Part shown: one piece after another, positions 56,710 to 64,000 of the stretch
Numbering within the stretch: position 1 is the stretch's first letter
How the letters are laid out: the number at the start of each line of letters is the position of its first letter
From: Peptoniphilus lacydonensis
GTDB lineage: Bacteria; Bacillota; Clostridia; Tissierellales; Peptoniphilaceae
Direction: 5' to 3'
Assembly: GCF_900106515.1 (NCBI RefSeq)
Contig: NZ_FNWF01000003.1
Span: 434,001 to 498,000 of the forward strand
DNA: 64,000 nt
Notes under the pieces: generated by a model
Database searches by the model: none
Seen by the model: the letters and a program-made list of their open reading frames with translations, nothing else
What the model was told of the DNA's origin: nothing
Made by a program: the position numbers and the translations under genes

Positions 56710-57984
56710 CTAAAATCCATTTTCAAACTCTTGTCTAAATCTATTGAAAAGTTCTTGTTCTTGTTGTCTTCTTTGTTGTTGTTCTTTTGCTCTTTCTTGT
56801 TCTTGAGTCTCAATATCTTTTTGAGCTTCTTTGTCGTTTTCTATTGAATAATCTGTAAAGGTAATATCAGTAGACTCTTCTTTTCCCTTTCTCAAGTAAC
56901 TTATGTTAACAGTATCGCCCACTTGATACTTATATAAAATTGATTTAAGAGCATTGTTGTCTGTTACTTGATCCTTTCCGATTCTTGTAACTATATCTCC
57001 TGCTTTAAGTCCCGCCTTTGCTGCTGGTGAGCCATTATAAACTTTATAAACAAAGATTCCTTTTTCTGTTCCAACTTTGCCATTAAACACTTGAGAAGCT
57101 GCATCTAAATTCATTGTCAACATTCCAATAGACATTTCTTTGTAGTCCCCAGTTTCAATAACTTGTTTTACAACTGGCTTTATAAAATTAATTGGAATAG
57201 AAAATCCAAGCCCCTCTGCTGATTGAACTTTTACTGTATTAATACCTATTACTTCTCCTTCAGCATTTAAAAGTGGTCCACCAGAATTTCCTCCGTTGAT
57301 TGAAGCATCTGTTTGAATAAGCCCAGTCATATAGCCTCCGCCACTTACTGCCCCAACATATCTATCAAGACCAGAAATAATGCCTTGAGTTACAGTTTGT
57401 GAAAATTGAAGTGAAATCGGATTACCTATTGCTATTGCTGTATCTCCAATTTCAAGTGAATCAGAATCTCCTAAGGTTGCAACATTTAATTTTTCATTTG
57501 TGTCTATTTTTACAATTGCAAGGTCAATCATATCATCTGCCCAAATTGTCTTACCTTGAATGTCTTTTTCATTGTTAAGTCTAACCGTAACATCTTTTAC
57601 AACTTGATTATTTAATTTAACAACATGAGCATTAGTCAAAATGTATCCCTTTGAATCGACAATTACACCAGATCCAACACCTTGCACTTCAACTTGCCCA
57701 AAAAAAGATTGTTGTACCCCTTTTGTAGTAATTCCCACTACAGAAGACATTGATTTCTTGGCAACAGCAGATGCAACACTTACATTATCTTTTGCAGAAA
57801 TTGTAATATTAGAATTATTTCCACTATCACTAGAAGAAGAACTCTTTTGTGGAATCGTTTTGTAACTTGTGATACAAGATCCTATAATTCCTCCAATCAT
57901 AGAAAAAATAATTGCAATAAGAATTATAATCTTGCCTTCTCCTTTATTCTTTTTATTTATTTTTTTTATCTCATCTTTATCCAT
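56710..57984 (-). CDS. htrA: HtrA/DegP-like membrane-anchored serine protease
   Basis: A 424-residue surface protease. One N-terminal transmembrane helix (residues 19-38), a trypsin-like domain with His120 (TNAHVV), Asp154 (DLAIVKI) and Ser234 (GGNSGGPL), and one PDZ domain (about 288-372). The end is a Gln/Glu/Arg-rich helical tail (QQQRRQQEQELFNRF) that is longer and more polar than usual and may form a coiled coil. Degrades misfolded proteins outside the membrane. AGGAGG precedes the ATG. Confidence 0.93.
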   Translation of the reverse strand: MDKDEIKKINKKNKGEGKIIILIAIIFSMIGGIIGSCITSYKTIPQKSSSSSDSGNNSNITISAKDNVSVASAVAKKSMSSVVGITTKGVQQSFFGQVEVQGVGSGVIVDSKGYILTNAHVVKLNNQVVKDVTVRLNNEKDIQGKTIWADDMIDLAIVKIDTNEKLNVATLGDSDSLEIGDTAIAIGNPISLQFSQTVTQGIISGLDRYVGAVSGGGYMTGLIQTDASINGGNSGGPLLNAEGEVIGINTVKVQSAEGLGFSIPINFIKPVVKQVIETGDYKEMSIGMLTMNLDAASQVFNGKVGTEKGIFVYKVYNGSPAAKAGLKAGDIVTRIGKDQVTDNNALKSILYKYQVGDTVNISYLRKGKEESTDITFTDYSIENDKEAQKDIETQEQERAKEQQQRRQQEQELFNRFRQEFENGF

Positions 57985-58075
57985 AATCTTCCTCCTAACA
58001 ATTTTATATTCAATTAAATCTTAATTCAGTTTTGTGAAAGATTGATGATTAATTATAAAAATTTTTGATAAAAAA

Positions 58076-58103
58076 ATATCTGTCAGGTATCCCCAACAGA
58101 TAT
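58076..58103 (-). terminator. terminator of the pxp operon
   Basis: ATATCTGT/ACAGATAT stem with a GC-containing loop, followed by TTTTTTT on the minus strand. Confidence 0.85.
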
Positions 58104-58115
58104 TAAAATTAATTT

Positions 58116-58913
58116 CTAAAAAACTGAAACGTAAGCATCTTTTTTATCTAATATCAACATATTTCCAGGTGCATGAGTAATCATAATTTCTGGTTTAGAT
58201 GCCATTGCCACTGCTTGAGGTGTTACCCCACAAGCCCAAAATACTGGAACTTCCCCTTCTTTTATTTCACTTCTTTCACCAAAATCTGGCTTGTCAATAT
58301 CTTTTATTCCAATAACAGATGGATCTCCTATATGAATTGGTGCACCATGCGTTGCAGGGAATCTTGCGGTTACAGTTGTAGCCTTTACAATATCTTTGTA
58401 AGGAATAGGCCTCATTGAAACAACTGTATTCCCATGAAACATTCCAGCAGGTTCTGTTTCTATATTTGTAATATACATTGGAACATTGTGTTCATCTTCA
58501 ATATGTCTAACAGGCACATCTGCCTCAAGCATTGCCTTTTCGAAAGAAAAAGAACATCCAATTACAAAAGTCACGAAATCATCTTGCCACACGTCTTTTA
58601 AATCCTTAACTTCTTCTACAAATTCTCCATCTTTATAAATCCTATATCTTGGCACATCCGTTCTAATGTCAGCTCCATCAGCCATGATTTTTGTAATAGG
58701 ACTTCCTTCATCTAAAACTTCAAGAATTGGACAAGGCTTTGGATTTCTTTGAGCAAATAATAAAAAGTCATAAGCGTATTTTTTAGGAAGAATTGCAAGA
58801 TTTGCTTGCAAATATCCCTCACTCATTCCAGATGTTGGAAGATCAACTTCACCTTTTCTTATGAGATCTCTTACATCTTTTGGATGCATCTTTGCAAGTT
58901 CACTTAATTTCAT
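58116..58913 (-). CDS. DUF1445 protein (YcsI / D-glutamate cyclase-like)
   Basis: A 265-residue protein of the putative hydro-lyase family of B. subtilis YcsI. Conserved stretches: TSGMSEGYLQANLAILP, FVIGCSFSFEKAM, PIPYKDIVKATTVTARFP, THGAPIHIGDP and FWACGVTPQ, ending THAPGNMLI. The mammalian relative turns D-glutamate into 5-oxo-D-proline. Last gene of the pxp operon, overlapping pxpC by 4 bp, so a role in 5-oxoproline supply or racemic substrate handling is likely. Confidence 0.85.
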   Translation of the reverse strand: MKLSELAKMHPKDVRDLIRKGEVDLPTSGMSEGYLQANLAILPKKYAYDFLLFAQRNPKPCPILEVLDEGSPITKIMADGADIRTDVPRYRIYKDGEFVEEVKDLKDVWQDDFVTFVIGCSFSFEKAMLEADVPVRHIEDEHNVPMYITNIETEPAGMFHGNTVVSMRPIPYKDIVKATTVTARFPATHGAPIHIGDPSVIGIKDIDKPDFGERSEIKEGEVPVFWACGVTPQAVAMASKPEIMITHAPGNMLILDKKDAYVSVF

Positions 58914-59854
58914 ATTATAGACTCCTTCTTCATCTTTTCAAATTTATTTTTATAATCAACTACAAGTCTTTGAGCTTCTTCAATACTAACTTCCTCAAAT
59001 AAAACTTTGTCCAAAAAAGACATCTGTGCAAGTTTATAAAGATCAGCCGTTATTACATTTCCAATTTTTGTATAACCACCAGTTGTCTGTCTGTCCGCTA
59101 CTAATATAATTGGCTGTCCATTTGCAGGAACTTGTATTGATCCAAAATTTGTTCCATCAGAAATAATATCTGCTGTTTCTTTGTGTTCTATTGCAGACCC
59201 CTTAAGTCTAATTCCCATTCTGTCAAAATCTTTTGTAACTTGATATCCACCAGATCTAAACAAATCGTGTATTCCCTTTTCTGTGAAATAATCATCTTGA
59301 GGTCCAAGAACTACTCTCAAAATATTGCAGTGAGAAAATTTTGGAAGATACATATCAGGAATTTTTCTCATAGTTTTATCTTTTGACTTCTTAATGTTAA
59401 TTTCATCCTTAGATTTTAATGCTCTACCACTCATTCCACCCATCTTTGTCTTTATGTGAGTTGATTTAGAACCATTTACAACAGGAACGTCAATAGAACC
59501 TCCAAATGAAATATATCCCCTTACACCTTCATTAACTTTTCCAAATTGAAGAGTGTCACCTGATTTTACTTTTATAGTTTCAAACATTGGAGCAACTTCA
59601 CCATTTATCTTTGGATTCATATCACTTCCTGTTATTGCAATTGTAAGTTCTTCATTAAATTTAAATGTAGGTCCAAAATAAGTCATCTCAAGCACAGCTT
59701 CATCTAGATTATTTCCAACTAAAATATTTGCAAGTCTATAATTGTAATCATCCATGACACCTGATGTTGGAATCCCTAGTTCTTGATAGCCATATCTACC
59801 ACTATCTTGAATCGTTGTGAGAATCCCACCATTTATTACATCAATACTACTCAT
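58910..59854 (-). CDS. pxpC: 5-oxoprolinase subunit C (biotin-dependent carboxylase-like, KipA)
   Basis: A 314-residue member of the KipA/AHS2 family. TIQDSGRYGYQELGIPTSGVMDDY at the start, a core with ITGSDMNPKINGE, and GRALKSKDEI, VVLGPQDDYFT, ADRQTTGGYTKIG near the end. Works with PxpA and PxpB to hydrolyse 5-oxoproline with ATP. I use the ATG at 59854, 6 bases after GAGGTG, rather than a GTG 9 bases earlier. Overlaps pxpB by 8 bp. Confidence 0.9.
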   Translation of the reverse strand: MSSIDVINGGILTTIQDSGRYGYQELGIPTSGVMDDYNYRLANILVGNNLDEAVLEMTYFGPTFKFNEELTIAITGSDMNPKINGEVAPMFETIKVKSGDTLQFGKVNEGVRGYISFGGSIDVPVVNGSKSTHIKTKMGGMSGRALKSKDEINIKKSKDKTMRKIPDMYLPKFSHCNILRVVLGPQDDYFTEKGIHDLFRSGGYQVTKDFDRMGIRLKGSAIEHKETADIISDGTNFGSIQVPANGQPIILVADRQTTGGYTKIGNVITADLYKLAQMSFLDKVLFEEVSIEEAQRLVVDYKNKFEKMKKESII

Positions 59855-60593
59855 GAAGCTCACCTCTCTTTACCCTTTTTATTGAAACTTTGTAAGAATC
59901 ATTTGCAACTTCTTTTTCTATTTCATCATATTCTTTTCGATCAATCGGCACATATCTAATATAATCCCCTGCTTGAATAAAGACTGGTGGTTCCTTAGTA
60001 TCATCAAAAAGTTTAAGTGGAGTTCTTCCTATTAATTGCCATCCTCCAGGTGATTCAAGTGGATACATTCCAGTTTGATTTGCTGCAATTCCAACAGAAC
60101 CTGGCTCAATTTTAAGCCTTGGGCTTTTTAGTCTTGGAGTTGCAATCCTTTCATCAAGGCCTCCAAGATAAGTAAATCCTGGAATAAACCCCATCATATA
60201 AACTAAATAATCTGTACCAGAATGAATCTTTATAACTTCATCTTTTGATAATTTTGCATTTTCCGCTACAAAGTCAATATCTGGTCCATACTCACCACCA
60301 TAAAGTGTAGGAATTTCAATTAACCTAACTTCATCACTTTGTTTACTTGAATCAGCTTTGCTAAGTCCCTTTAGAATGTCAGTCATCTCACCATAAGAAA
60401 TCTTTACAGGATCATAATTAATTAAAATAGATCTGTAAGTTGGCAAAATATCTAATACTCCATCAATCTCTTTATTTTTTAAATTTCCCACAACTGTTGC
60501 GATTTTTGAATTTATTTCTTTTTCAATTGTATCGCCAAATTCCATTACTATTGCAGAATCTCCAGCAGTTAAAAATTTTATTTTATCATACAT
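59847..60593 (-). CDS. pxpB: 5-oxoprolinase subunit B (KipI / AHS1)
   Basis: A 248-residue AHS1-domain protein with a cyclophilin-like fold. Motifs: GDSAIVMEFGD, LPTYRSILINYDP, YLVYMMGFIPGFTYLGGL and GSVGIAANQTGMYPLESPGGWQLIGRTP (read in two blocks). Partner of PxpC. Its Bacillus homologue KipI also inhibits the sporulation kinase KinA, but here the metabolic role fits the operon. Confidence 0.92.
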   Translation of the reverse strand: MYDKIKFLTAGDSAIVMEFGDTIEKEINSKIATVVGNLKNKEIDGVLDILPTYRSILINYDPVKISYGEMTDILKGLSKADSSKQSDEVRLIEIPTLYGGEYGPDIDFVAENAKLSKDEVIKIHSGTDYLVYMMGFIPGFTYLGGLDERIATPRLKSPRLKIEPGSVGIAANQTGMYPLESPGGWQLIGRTPLKLFDDTKEPPVFIQAGDYIRYVPIDRKEYDEIEKEVANDSYKVSIKRVKRGELHE

Positions 60594-60609
60594 TTTTTAC
60601 TCCTAAATA

Positions 60610-61806
60610 TTACTTAATTATATTAGTTATTAAAGTTTGAACTCCCATAAATGCAGTAACTGCAACAACAATCCATCCGAGTACAAAAAGTACCTTTGAG
60701 TGAACATAATCACCAACAATTTTTTTCTTTTGAGATGCAACTAAAATTACTGCAAGTGTAATTGGAAGTATAAATCCATTTAATGTTCCCACTACTACAA
60801 GTAAAGTTTGTGGTTTTCCAATTAGTATAAATAAAATTGTAGAAATTACAATAAATAAAATAGTAACCATATTTTCATGTTCTTCTACAAATTTAAATAA
60901 TGTTTTCAAGAAAGATACTGATGTATAAGCAGCACCTACTACAGAAGTGAAGGCTGCTGCTGCAAATACAAATCCAAAAATTTTATATCCCACAACACCA
61001 CTGGCAGCTAAAAAGGAAGATGCCGCAATATTATCAGGATCAATTTGTGCATTTGCCATTTTTGTAACCCCTAGAATTGCTAAGAAAAGAAGAACTCTCA
61101 CAATAAAAGCAACAAGCATTCCTAATGAAGCTGATTTATTAACTTGAGATAGATTTTCTTCACCAGTAATTCCAGCATCAATAAGTCTGTGTCCACCTGA
61201 AAAAATAATATATCCACCAACAGTTCCACCAATTAAAGTAAGAGTTGGTTGAACTATACTTTTAAATCCTCCTACGGGTGCTACTGCAGTGTGAACAGCT
61301 TCTCCCACTGGAGGCTTTGTCTTAACTGCAACAAAAGCAATTAATATAATCATAAGAGCACCTAAAACTTGTGTAACTCTATCCATAATTGAACTTGCTT
61401 GTTTAGACGAGAAAAGGATAATACCTATAACTCCACCAATAGCTGCACCAATCTTTACATCAATACCAAAAATTACATTAAGGCCAAGTCCTGCTCCACC
61501 AATATTTCCAATATTAAATGCCAAACCACCAATTGCAACTAAAAGTGCAATTAGATATCCAAGCCCTGGAAGTACATTGTTTGCAATATCTTGTCCTCTC
61601 ATCTTAGAAACTGCAATAACTCTCCACACATTAAGTTGTGCTATGTATGAAAAAATTATTGAAATTAAAATTACTGCTGCAAAATCTGCCCCAATTTTAG
61701 TCGTAAATGTAGCGGTTTGCGTCATAAATCCTGGCCCAATAGCAGATGTTGCCATCAAGAACGCTGCCCCTAATAAGACAGATAAATTACTTTTATTTTT
61801 TTCCAT
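60610..61806 (-). CDS. NRAMP-like membrane carrier of the oxoprolinase operon (YcsG-like)
   Basis: A 398-residue protein with about 11 helices related to NRAMP metal transporters. The first helix reads AIGPGFMTQTA, so the DPGN metal ligands of true NRAMPs are missing, and the TM6 MPH motif is replaced near YIIFSGGHRLID. This argues against Mn2+/Fe2+ transport. Its place between pxpA and pxpB, as in B. subtilis ycsFG, suggests uptake of 5-oxoproline or a related solute. The substrate is unproven. Confidence 0.8.
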   Translation of the reverse strand: MEKNKSNLSVLLGAAFLMATSAIGPGFMTQTATFTTKIGADFAAVILISIIFSYIAQLNVWRVIAVSKMRGQDIANNVLPGLGYLIALLVAIGGLAFNIGNIGGAGLGLNVIFGIDVKIGAAIGGVIGIILFSSKQASSIMDRVTQVLGALMIILIAFVAVKTKPPVGEAVHTAVAPVGGFKSIVQPTLTLIGGTVGGYIIFSGGHRLIDAGITGEENLSQVNKSASLGMLVAFIVRVLLFLAILGVTKMANAQIDPDNIAASSFLAASGVVGYKIFGFVFAAAAFTSVVGAAYTSVSFLKTLFKFVEEHENMVTILFIVISTILFILIGKPQTLLVVVGTLNGFILPITLAVILVASQKKKIVGDYVHSKVLFVLGWIVVAVTAFMGVQTLITNIIK

Positions 61807-61816
61807 TTTTATCTCC

Positions 61817-62590
61817 TTATTTTAAGAAACTAGTTAAAGGTTTCACTATAATACCTTCAGCTTTTAATCCATCTCTAATATTTTTTACAAATTCAAGAGC
61901 TTCAGGATTATCACCATGAACACAAATTGAATCTGCAACAATATCAATTTCTTTGCCATCAGCTGTGACAACTTTATTTTCTTTAATCATTTTTACAACT
62001 CTTGGTATTGCTTCCTTTGGATCTTTTACAAAAGCTCCTGGAAGGGATCTATTTACAAGAGTTCCATCTTCGTTGTAACCTCTATCAGCAAAAACCTCCT
62101 GAGCAACTCTAAGCCCTCTTCTCTTTCCTTCTTTTGCAATATAAGAACCACTAAGTACCATTAAAATTAAATTTTTATCATATTCTTCTACCGCATCTAA
62201 AATTGCATTTGCAAGTTTCTCATCATTGCAAGCAGTGTTATAAAATGCACCATGAAGTTTCATATGTTGAAGTTTTTTTCCATGAGCCTTGGCAAAAGCA
62301 GCAAGAGCTCCAACTTGGTAAAGCATATAAGCTTTAGCTTCTTCAGGTTTAACATCCATTTTTCTTCTTCCAAATCCCGTCAAATCAGGATATCCAGGAT
62401 GAGCGCCAATTTCTACACCGTTTTCAGCCGCTGCAGCACAAGTAGCATCCATAATAAGTGGATCCCCTGCGTGATAACCACAAGCACAGTTAATACTTGT
62501 TACATATTTTATAATTTCTGAATCCATGCCCATTTTATAAGCACCAAAAGATTCCCCAATATCACTATTTAAATCTACAAAATATTCCAT
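61817..62590 (-). CDS. pxpA: 5-oxoprolinase subunit A (LamB/YcsF)
   Basis: A 257-residue TIM-barrel-like subunit. [64 protein letters not shown] and [15 protein letters not shown] are family signatures. First gene of pxpA-carrier-pxpB-pxpC-DUF1445. AGGAGG lies 5 bases before the ATG. The operon would turn pyroglutamate into glutamate for fermentation. Confidence 0.95.
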   Translation of the reverse strand: MEYFVDLNSDIGESFGAYKMGMDSEIIKYVTSINCACGYHAGDPLIMDATCAAAAENGVEIGAHPGYPDLTGFGRRKMDVKPEEAKAYMLYQVGALAAFAKAHGKKLQHMKLHGAFYNTACNDEKLANAILDAVEEYDKNLILMVLSGSYIAKEGKRRGLRVAQEVFADRGYNEDGTLVNRSLPGAFVKDPKEAIPRVVKMIKENKVVTADGKEIDIVADSICVHGDNPEALEFVKNIRDGLKAEGIIVKPLTSFLK

Positions 62591-62953
62591 TTCTTCCTCC
62601 TGTTACATATAAATTATTGCAATAACGTAATTCAATTATATTAAAAAAATAAAAAACTTGCAAACATTATCACATTGGAAATACAAATTCTATTGTCGCA
62701 ATTAAAAAGGCTATGACCCTTATATTTCATAACCTCCGATATCTATTTATGTTATAGATTATATCCACAATAAAGATAAAATTTATATCAATATTTTTGT
62801 CGTTTTTAGTTTGTATATTTTGATCATAGATGTTGGTTTAAAACAAGCTTAAACAAAATGTGCATTTGCAAGTTATGTCAATTATGAATACAATGCAAAT
62901 ATAATATTAATACTTCTTTTTCTAAAATTATCCAAGTTATAGATTTTTTTGCT
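62591..62953 (-). promoter_or_regulatory. pxp operon promoter region with palindrome
   Basis: Promoter TTGCAA (62658-62663), 17 bp, TATAAT (62635-62640) on the minus strand. A perfect palindrome TTATTGCAATAA (62614-62625) lies between the -10 and the ATG and may be an operator. From 62735 to 62953 I see only AT-rich DNA. Confidence 0.55.
62709..62734 (-). terminator. terminator upstream of the pxp promoter
   Basis: GGTTATGA pairs with TCATAGCC (one G-U) and is followed by TTTTTAAT. It closes minus-strand transcription coming from the ABC/CPBP remnant region. Confidence 0.75.
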
Positions 62954-63064
62954 TTAACGCTTCCTTGTAAATTCAATATTTGGCAAAAATTTTTCACTTA
63001 AATATATATCCCATCTATATAATCTTTTTCTATAATGAACGGAATTTTCACAAAAGTACCACAT
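62954..63064 (-). CDS. possible 36-residue basic peptide or gene remnant
   Basis: A minus-strand frame from ATG at 63064, starting MWYFCENSVHYRKRLYRW and ending IEFTRKR, 18 bp after the ABC fragment stop. It is aromatic- and Arg-rich and has no good ribosome binding site. It may be the tail of a broken gene rather than a real peptide. Confidence 0.25.
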   Translation of the reverse strand: MWYFCENSVHYRKRLYRWDIYLSEKFLPNIEFTRKR

Positions 63065-63082
63065 CTCTAAAACAGAGGCTCT

Positions 63083-63535
63083 TTATATTCCTAAAAGTTT
63101 CTTATAAAATTTTCCTTCTCTTAATAAACTTTCATGATTTCCTCTCTCAATTATTTTTCCATCTTGTAAAATAATAATCTCGTCTACAAAACCTACAATA
63201 TTTAAAAATTTATGAGCAATTATAATTCCAATTTTATTTTCTAAAATATCTTTATATAAACTTGAAATCTCTCTTTCTGTAATAGAATCCATTGAAGCAT
63301 TTGGTTCATCTAATATATATAAACTACTTTCTTTTGCAAATGCCCTTGCAAGAGCCACTTTTTGCCACTGACCCATAGATAAATTAATTCCTTCGTCAAA
63401 CCACATACCTAATTGAGTATCTAGTCTCTTATCATAGGAATTGATTAAATCTAAAAAATTAAATTTATTAGCTATGTTTTTTATTTTCTCATCTTCATTC
63501 ATAACCTTTAAATTACTATAAGTTATATTTTCTCT
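63083..63535 (-). pseudogene. 5'-truncated ABC exporter ATP-binding domain
   Basis: Codes for the C-terminal half of an ABC nucleotide-binding domain: FRENITYSNL, signature LSMGQWQKVALARAFA, Walker B LYILDEPNASMDS, H-loop IIAHK and D-loop. Walker A, the Q-loop and the membrane domain are gone. In frame, a stop lies 18 bases before FRENI, exactly where IS30-like sequence begins on the other strand. It looks like an exporter cut by an insertion and deletion. An ATG at 63502 is internal to the domain. Confidence 0.75.
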
Positions 63536-63538
63536 AAA

Positions 63539-63640
63539 GCTGTGGCTGATATAGAATCATGGATGAATCATTACCCTAGAAAGATGTTTAATTATAAATG
63601 TCCTTTAGATCTTCCTGAAGTGGCTAACTTATTCTTGTAA
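63539..63640 (+). mobile_element. IS30-type transposase C-terminal remnant
   Basis: A plus-strand frame of 33 codons ending TAA reads ADIESWMNHYPRKMFNYK followed by CPLDLPEVANLFL. This resembles the C-terminus of IS30-family transposases (WMNNYPRK...NYK type). The rest of the element and the inverted repeats are missing. It sits between two interrupted minus-strand genes. Confidence 0.5.
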
Positions 63641-64000
63641 TTTATATTATACTTTTTATTTAATAAAAACGGAGTATATAAAACTATATTAATTATTACA
63701 GATACAAGTAAAAATTCTTTTGTAAAAATAAAATCTTGATTGTATTCTGCACTCGTGAAATTAGTCATAAACATATTGTGCAAAAGATGGATGAAGGTTA
63801 CCATAATAACACTTCTACTCTCCATGTAGATGAGTCCAAGCACTATCCCAATGGCGATACAAAATACAGTAATTTCTATACCTGCATATATACCTTCTGT
63901 TCCAGAATAAAATACCATACAATATAAAGGAAAATGAGTCAAGCCCCACATAAGACCAGTTAACAAAACTCCTATTCTATTACCATATAATGATTGAAGT
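63592..64000 (-). CDS. CPBP-family intramembrane protease-like protein (5' end outside window)
   Basis: The frame is open through the window edge at 64000. Visible residues include GVLLTGLMWGLTHFPLY and VTFIHLLHNMFM, the second and third CPBP (Abi) motifs with their His and Asn. Four to five helices are seen. The last 15 or so codons run into the antisense of the IS30-like remnant, so the natural end was probably lost. CPBP proteins often serve in bacteriocin immunity or maturation, which would suit the ABC exporter fragment beside it. Confidence 0.7.
   Translation of the reverse strand, partial: LQSLYGNRIGVLLTGLMWGLTHFPLYCMVFYSGTEGIYAGIEITVFCIAIGIVLGLIYMESRSVIMVTFIHLLHNMFMTNFTSAEYNQDFIFTKEFLLVSVIINIVLYTPFLLNKKYNINYKNKLATSGRSKGHL

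Noticed and set aside
62735-62953. Possible transposase or gene remnant in the AT-rich stretch
   Set aside because: I found no consistent reading frame or repeat ends.

Overview
The window is chromosomal DNA from a low-GC (roughly 30 % GC in protein genes), anaerobic, Gram-positive bacterium. The 16S/23S sequence type, T-box and riboswitch leaders, strong AGGAGG ribosome binding sites, a thl-crt-hbd butyrate-type operon, methionine gamma-lyase and pyroglutamate utilisation genes all point to the amino-acid-fermenting Tissierellia, probably Peptoniphilaceae (a Peptoniphilus-like organism). The family call is inference; the 16S gene at 15536-17062 would settle it.

Layout. 1-760: the 3' end of an unidentified gene and a small two-helix membrane protein. 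765-5200: a P-type cation ATPase behind a yybP-ykoY (Mn2+) riboswitch, and serS behind a T-box. 5229-8191: two tandem paralogous mini membrane proteins, then divergently an AAA+ ATPase/VWA protein pair. 8412-10564: an aminotransferase and a threonine/serine dehydratase. 10829-17452: a complete rRNA operon on the minus strand (three tandem promoters, 16S, tRNA-Ile, 23S, 5S, then 15 tRNAs). 17458-20323: bioB, trmB, a secreted or anchored nuclease and a cupin. 20625-23240: an NhaC-type carrier with methionine gamma-lyase.

23377-32164 is a tightly overlapping plus-strand operon holding all seven steps of the shikimate pathway plus p-aminobenzoate synthesis (aroB, aroA, aroC, a chorismate mutase/AroE/AroK fusion, aroQ, pabAB fusion, aroF, pabC). 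32225-34016: a BASS-family carrier coupled to panC. 34302-35420: a PhaE/phasin-like helical protein. 35505-38443: pyrBIKD. 38555-43452: a guanylate-kinase-like protein, then an FMN-riboswitch-controlled riboflavin operon (ribD, ribE, ribBA, ribH) ending in a translationally coupled HAD phosphatase. 43587-44993: an orphan radical SAM/SPASM-like protein, followed by about 650 bp of empty AT-rich DNA.

45645-53290 (minus strand): tsaC, rpiB, upp, tagO, wecB, then an (R)-hydratase of the MaoC/PhaJ type, thiolase, crotonase and 3-hydroxybutyryl-CoA dehydrogenase. 53425-58103: an LTA-synthase-like membrane sulfatase, an L-lactate/2-hydroxyacid dehydrogenase, a candidate small RNA and an HtrA protease. 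58116-62663: a 5-oxoprolinase (pxpABC) operon with a divergent NRAMP-like carrier and a DUF1445 protein. 62954-64000: debris of a mobile/ABC region: a decapitated ABC transporter NBD, an IS30-type transposase tail and a CPBP-family membrane protein cut by the window edge.

There is no CRISPR array, prophage or intact insertion sequence. The most unusual items are the trifunctional chorismate mutase/shikimate dehydrogenase/shikimate kinase fusion, the paired mini membrane proteins, the AAA+ protein with a non-canonical Walker A, the NRAMP-like carrier lacking the metal-binding motif inside the oxoprolinase operon, the HAD protein that may supply the missing riboflavin phosphatase, and the promoter-to-terminator unit of a possible small RNA at 56490-56664.
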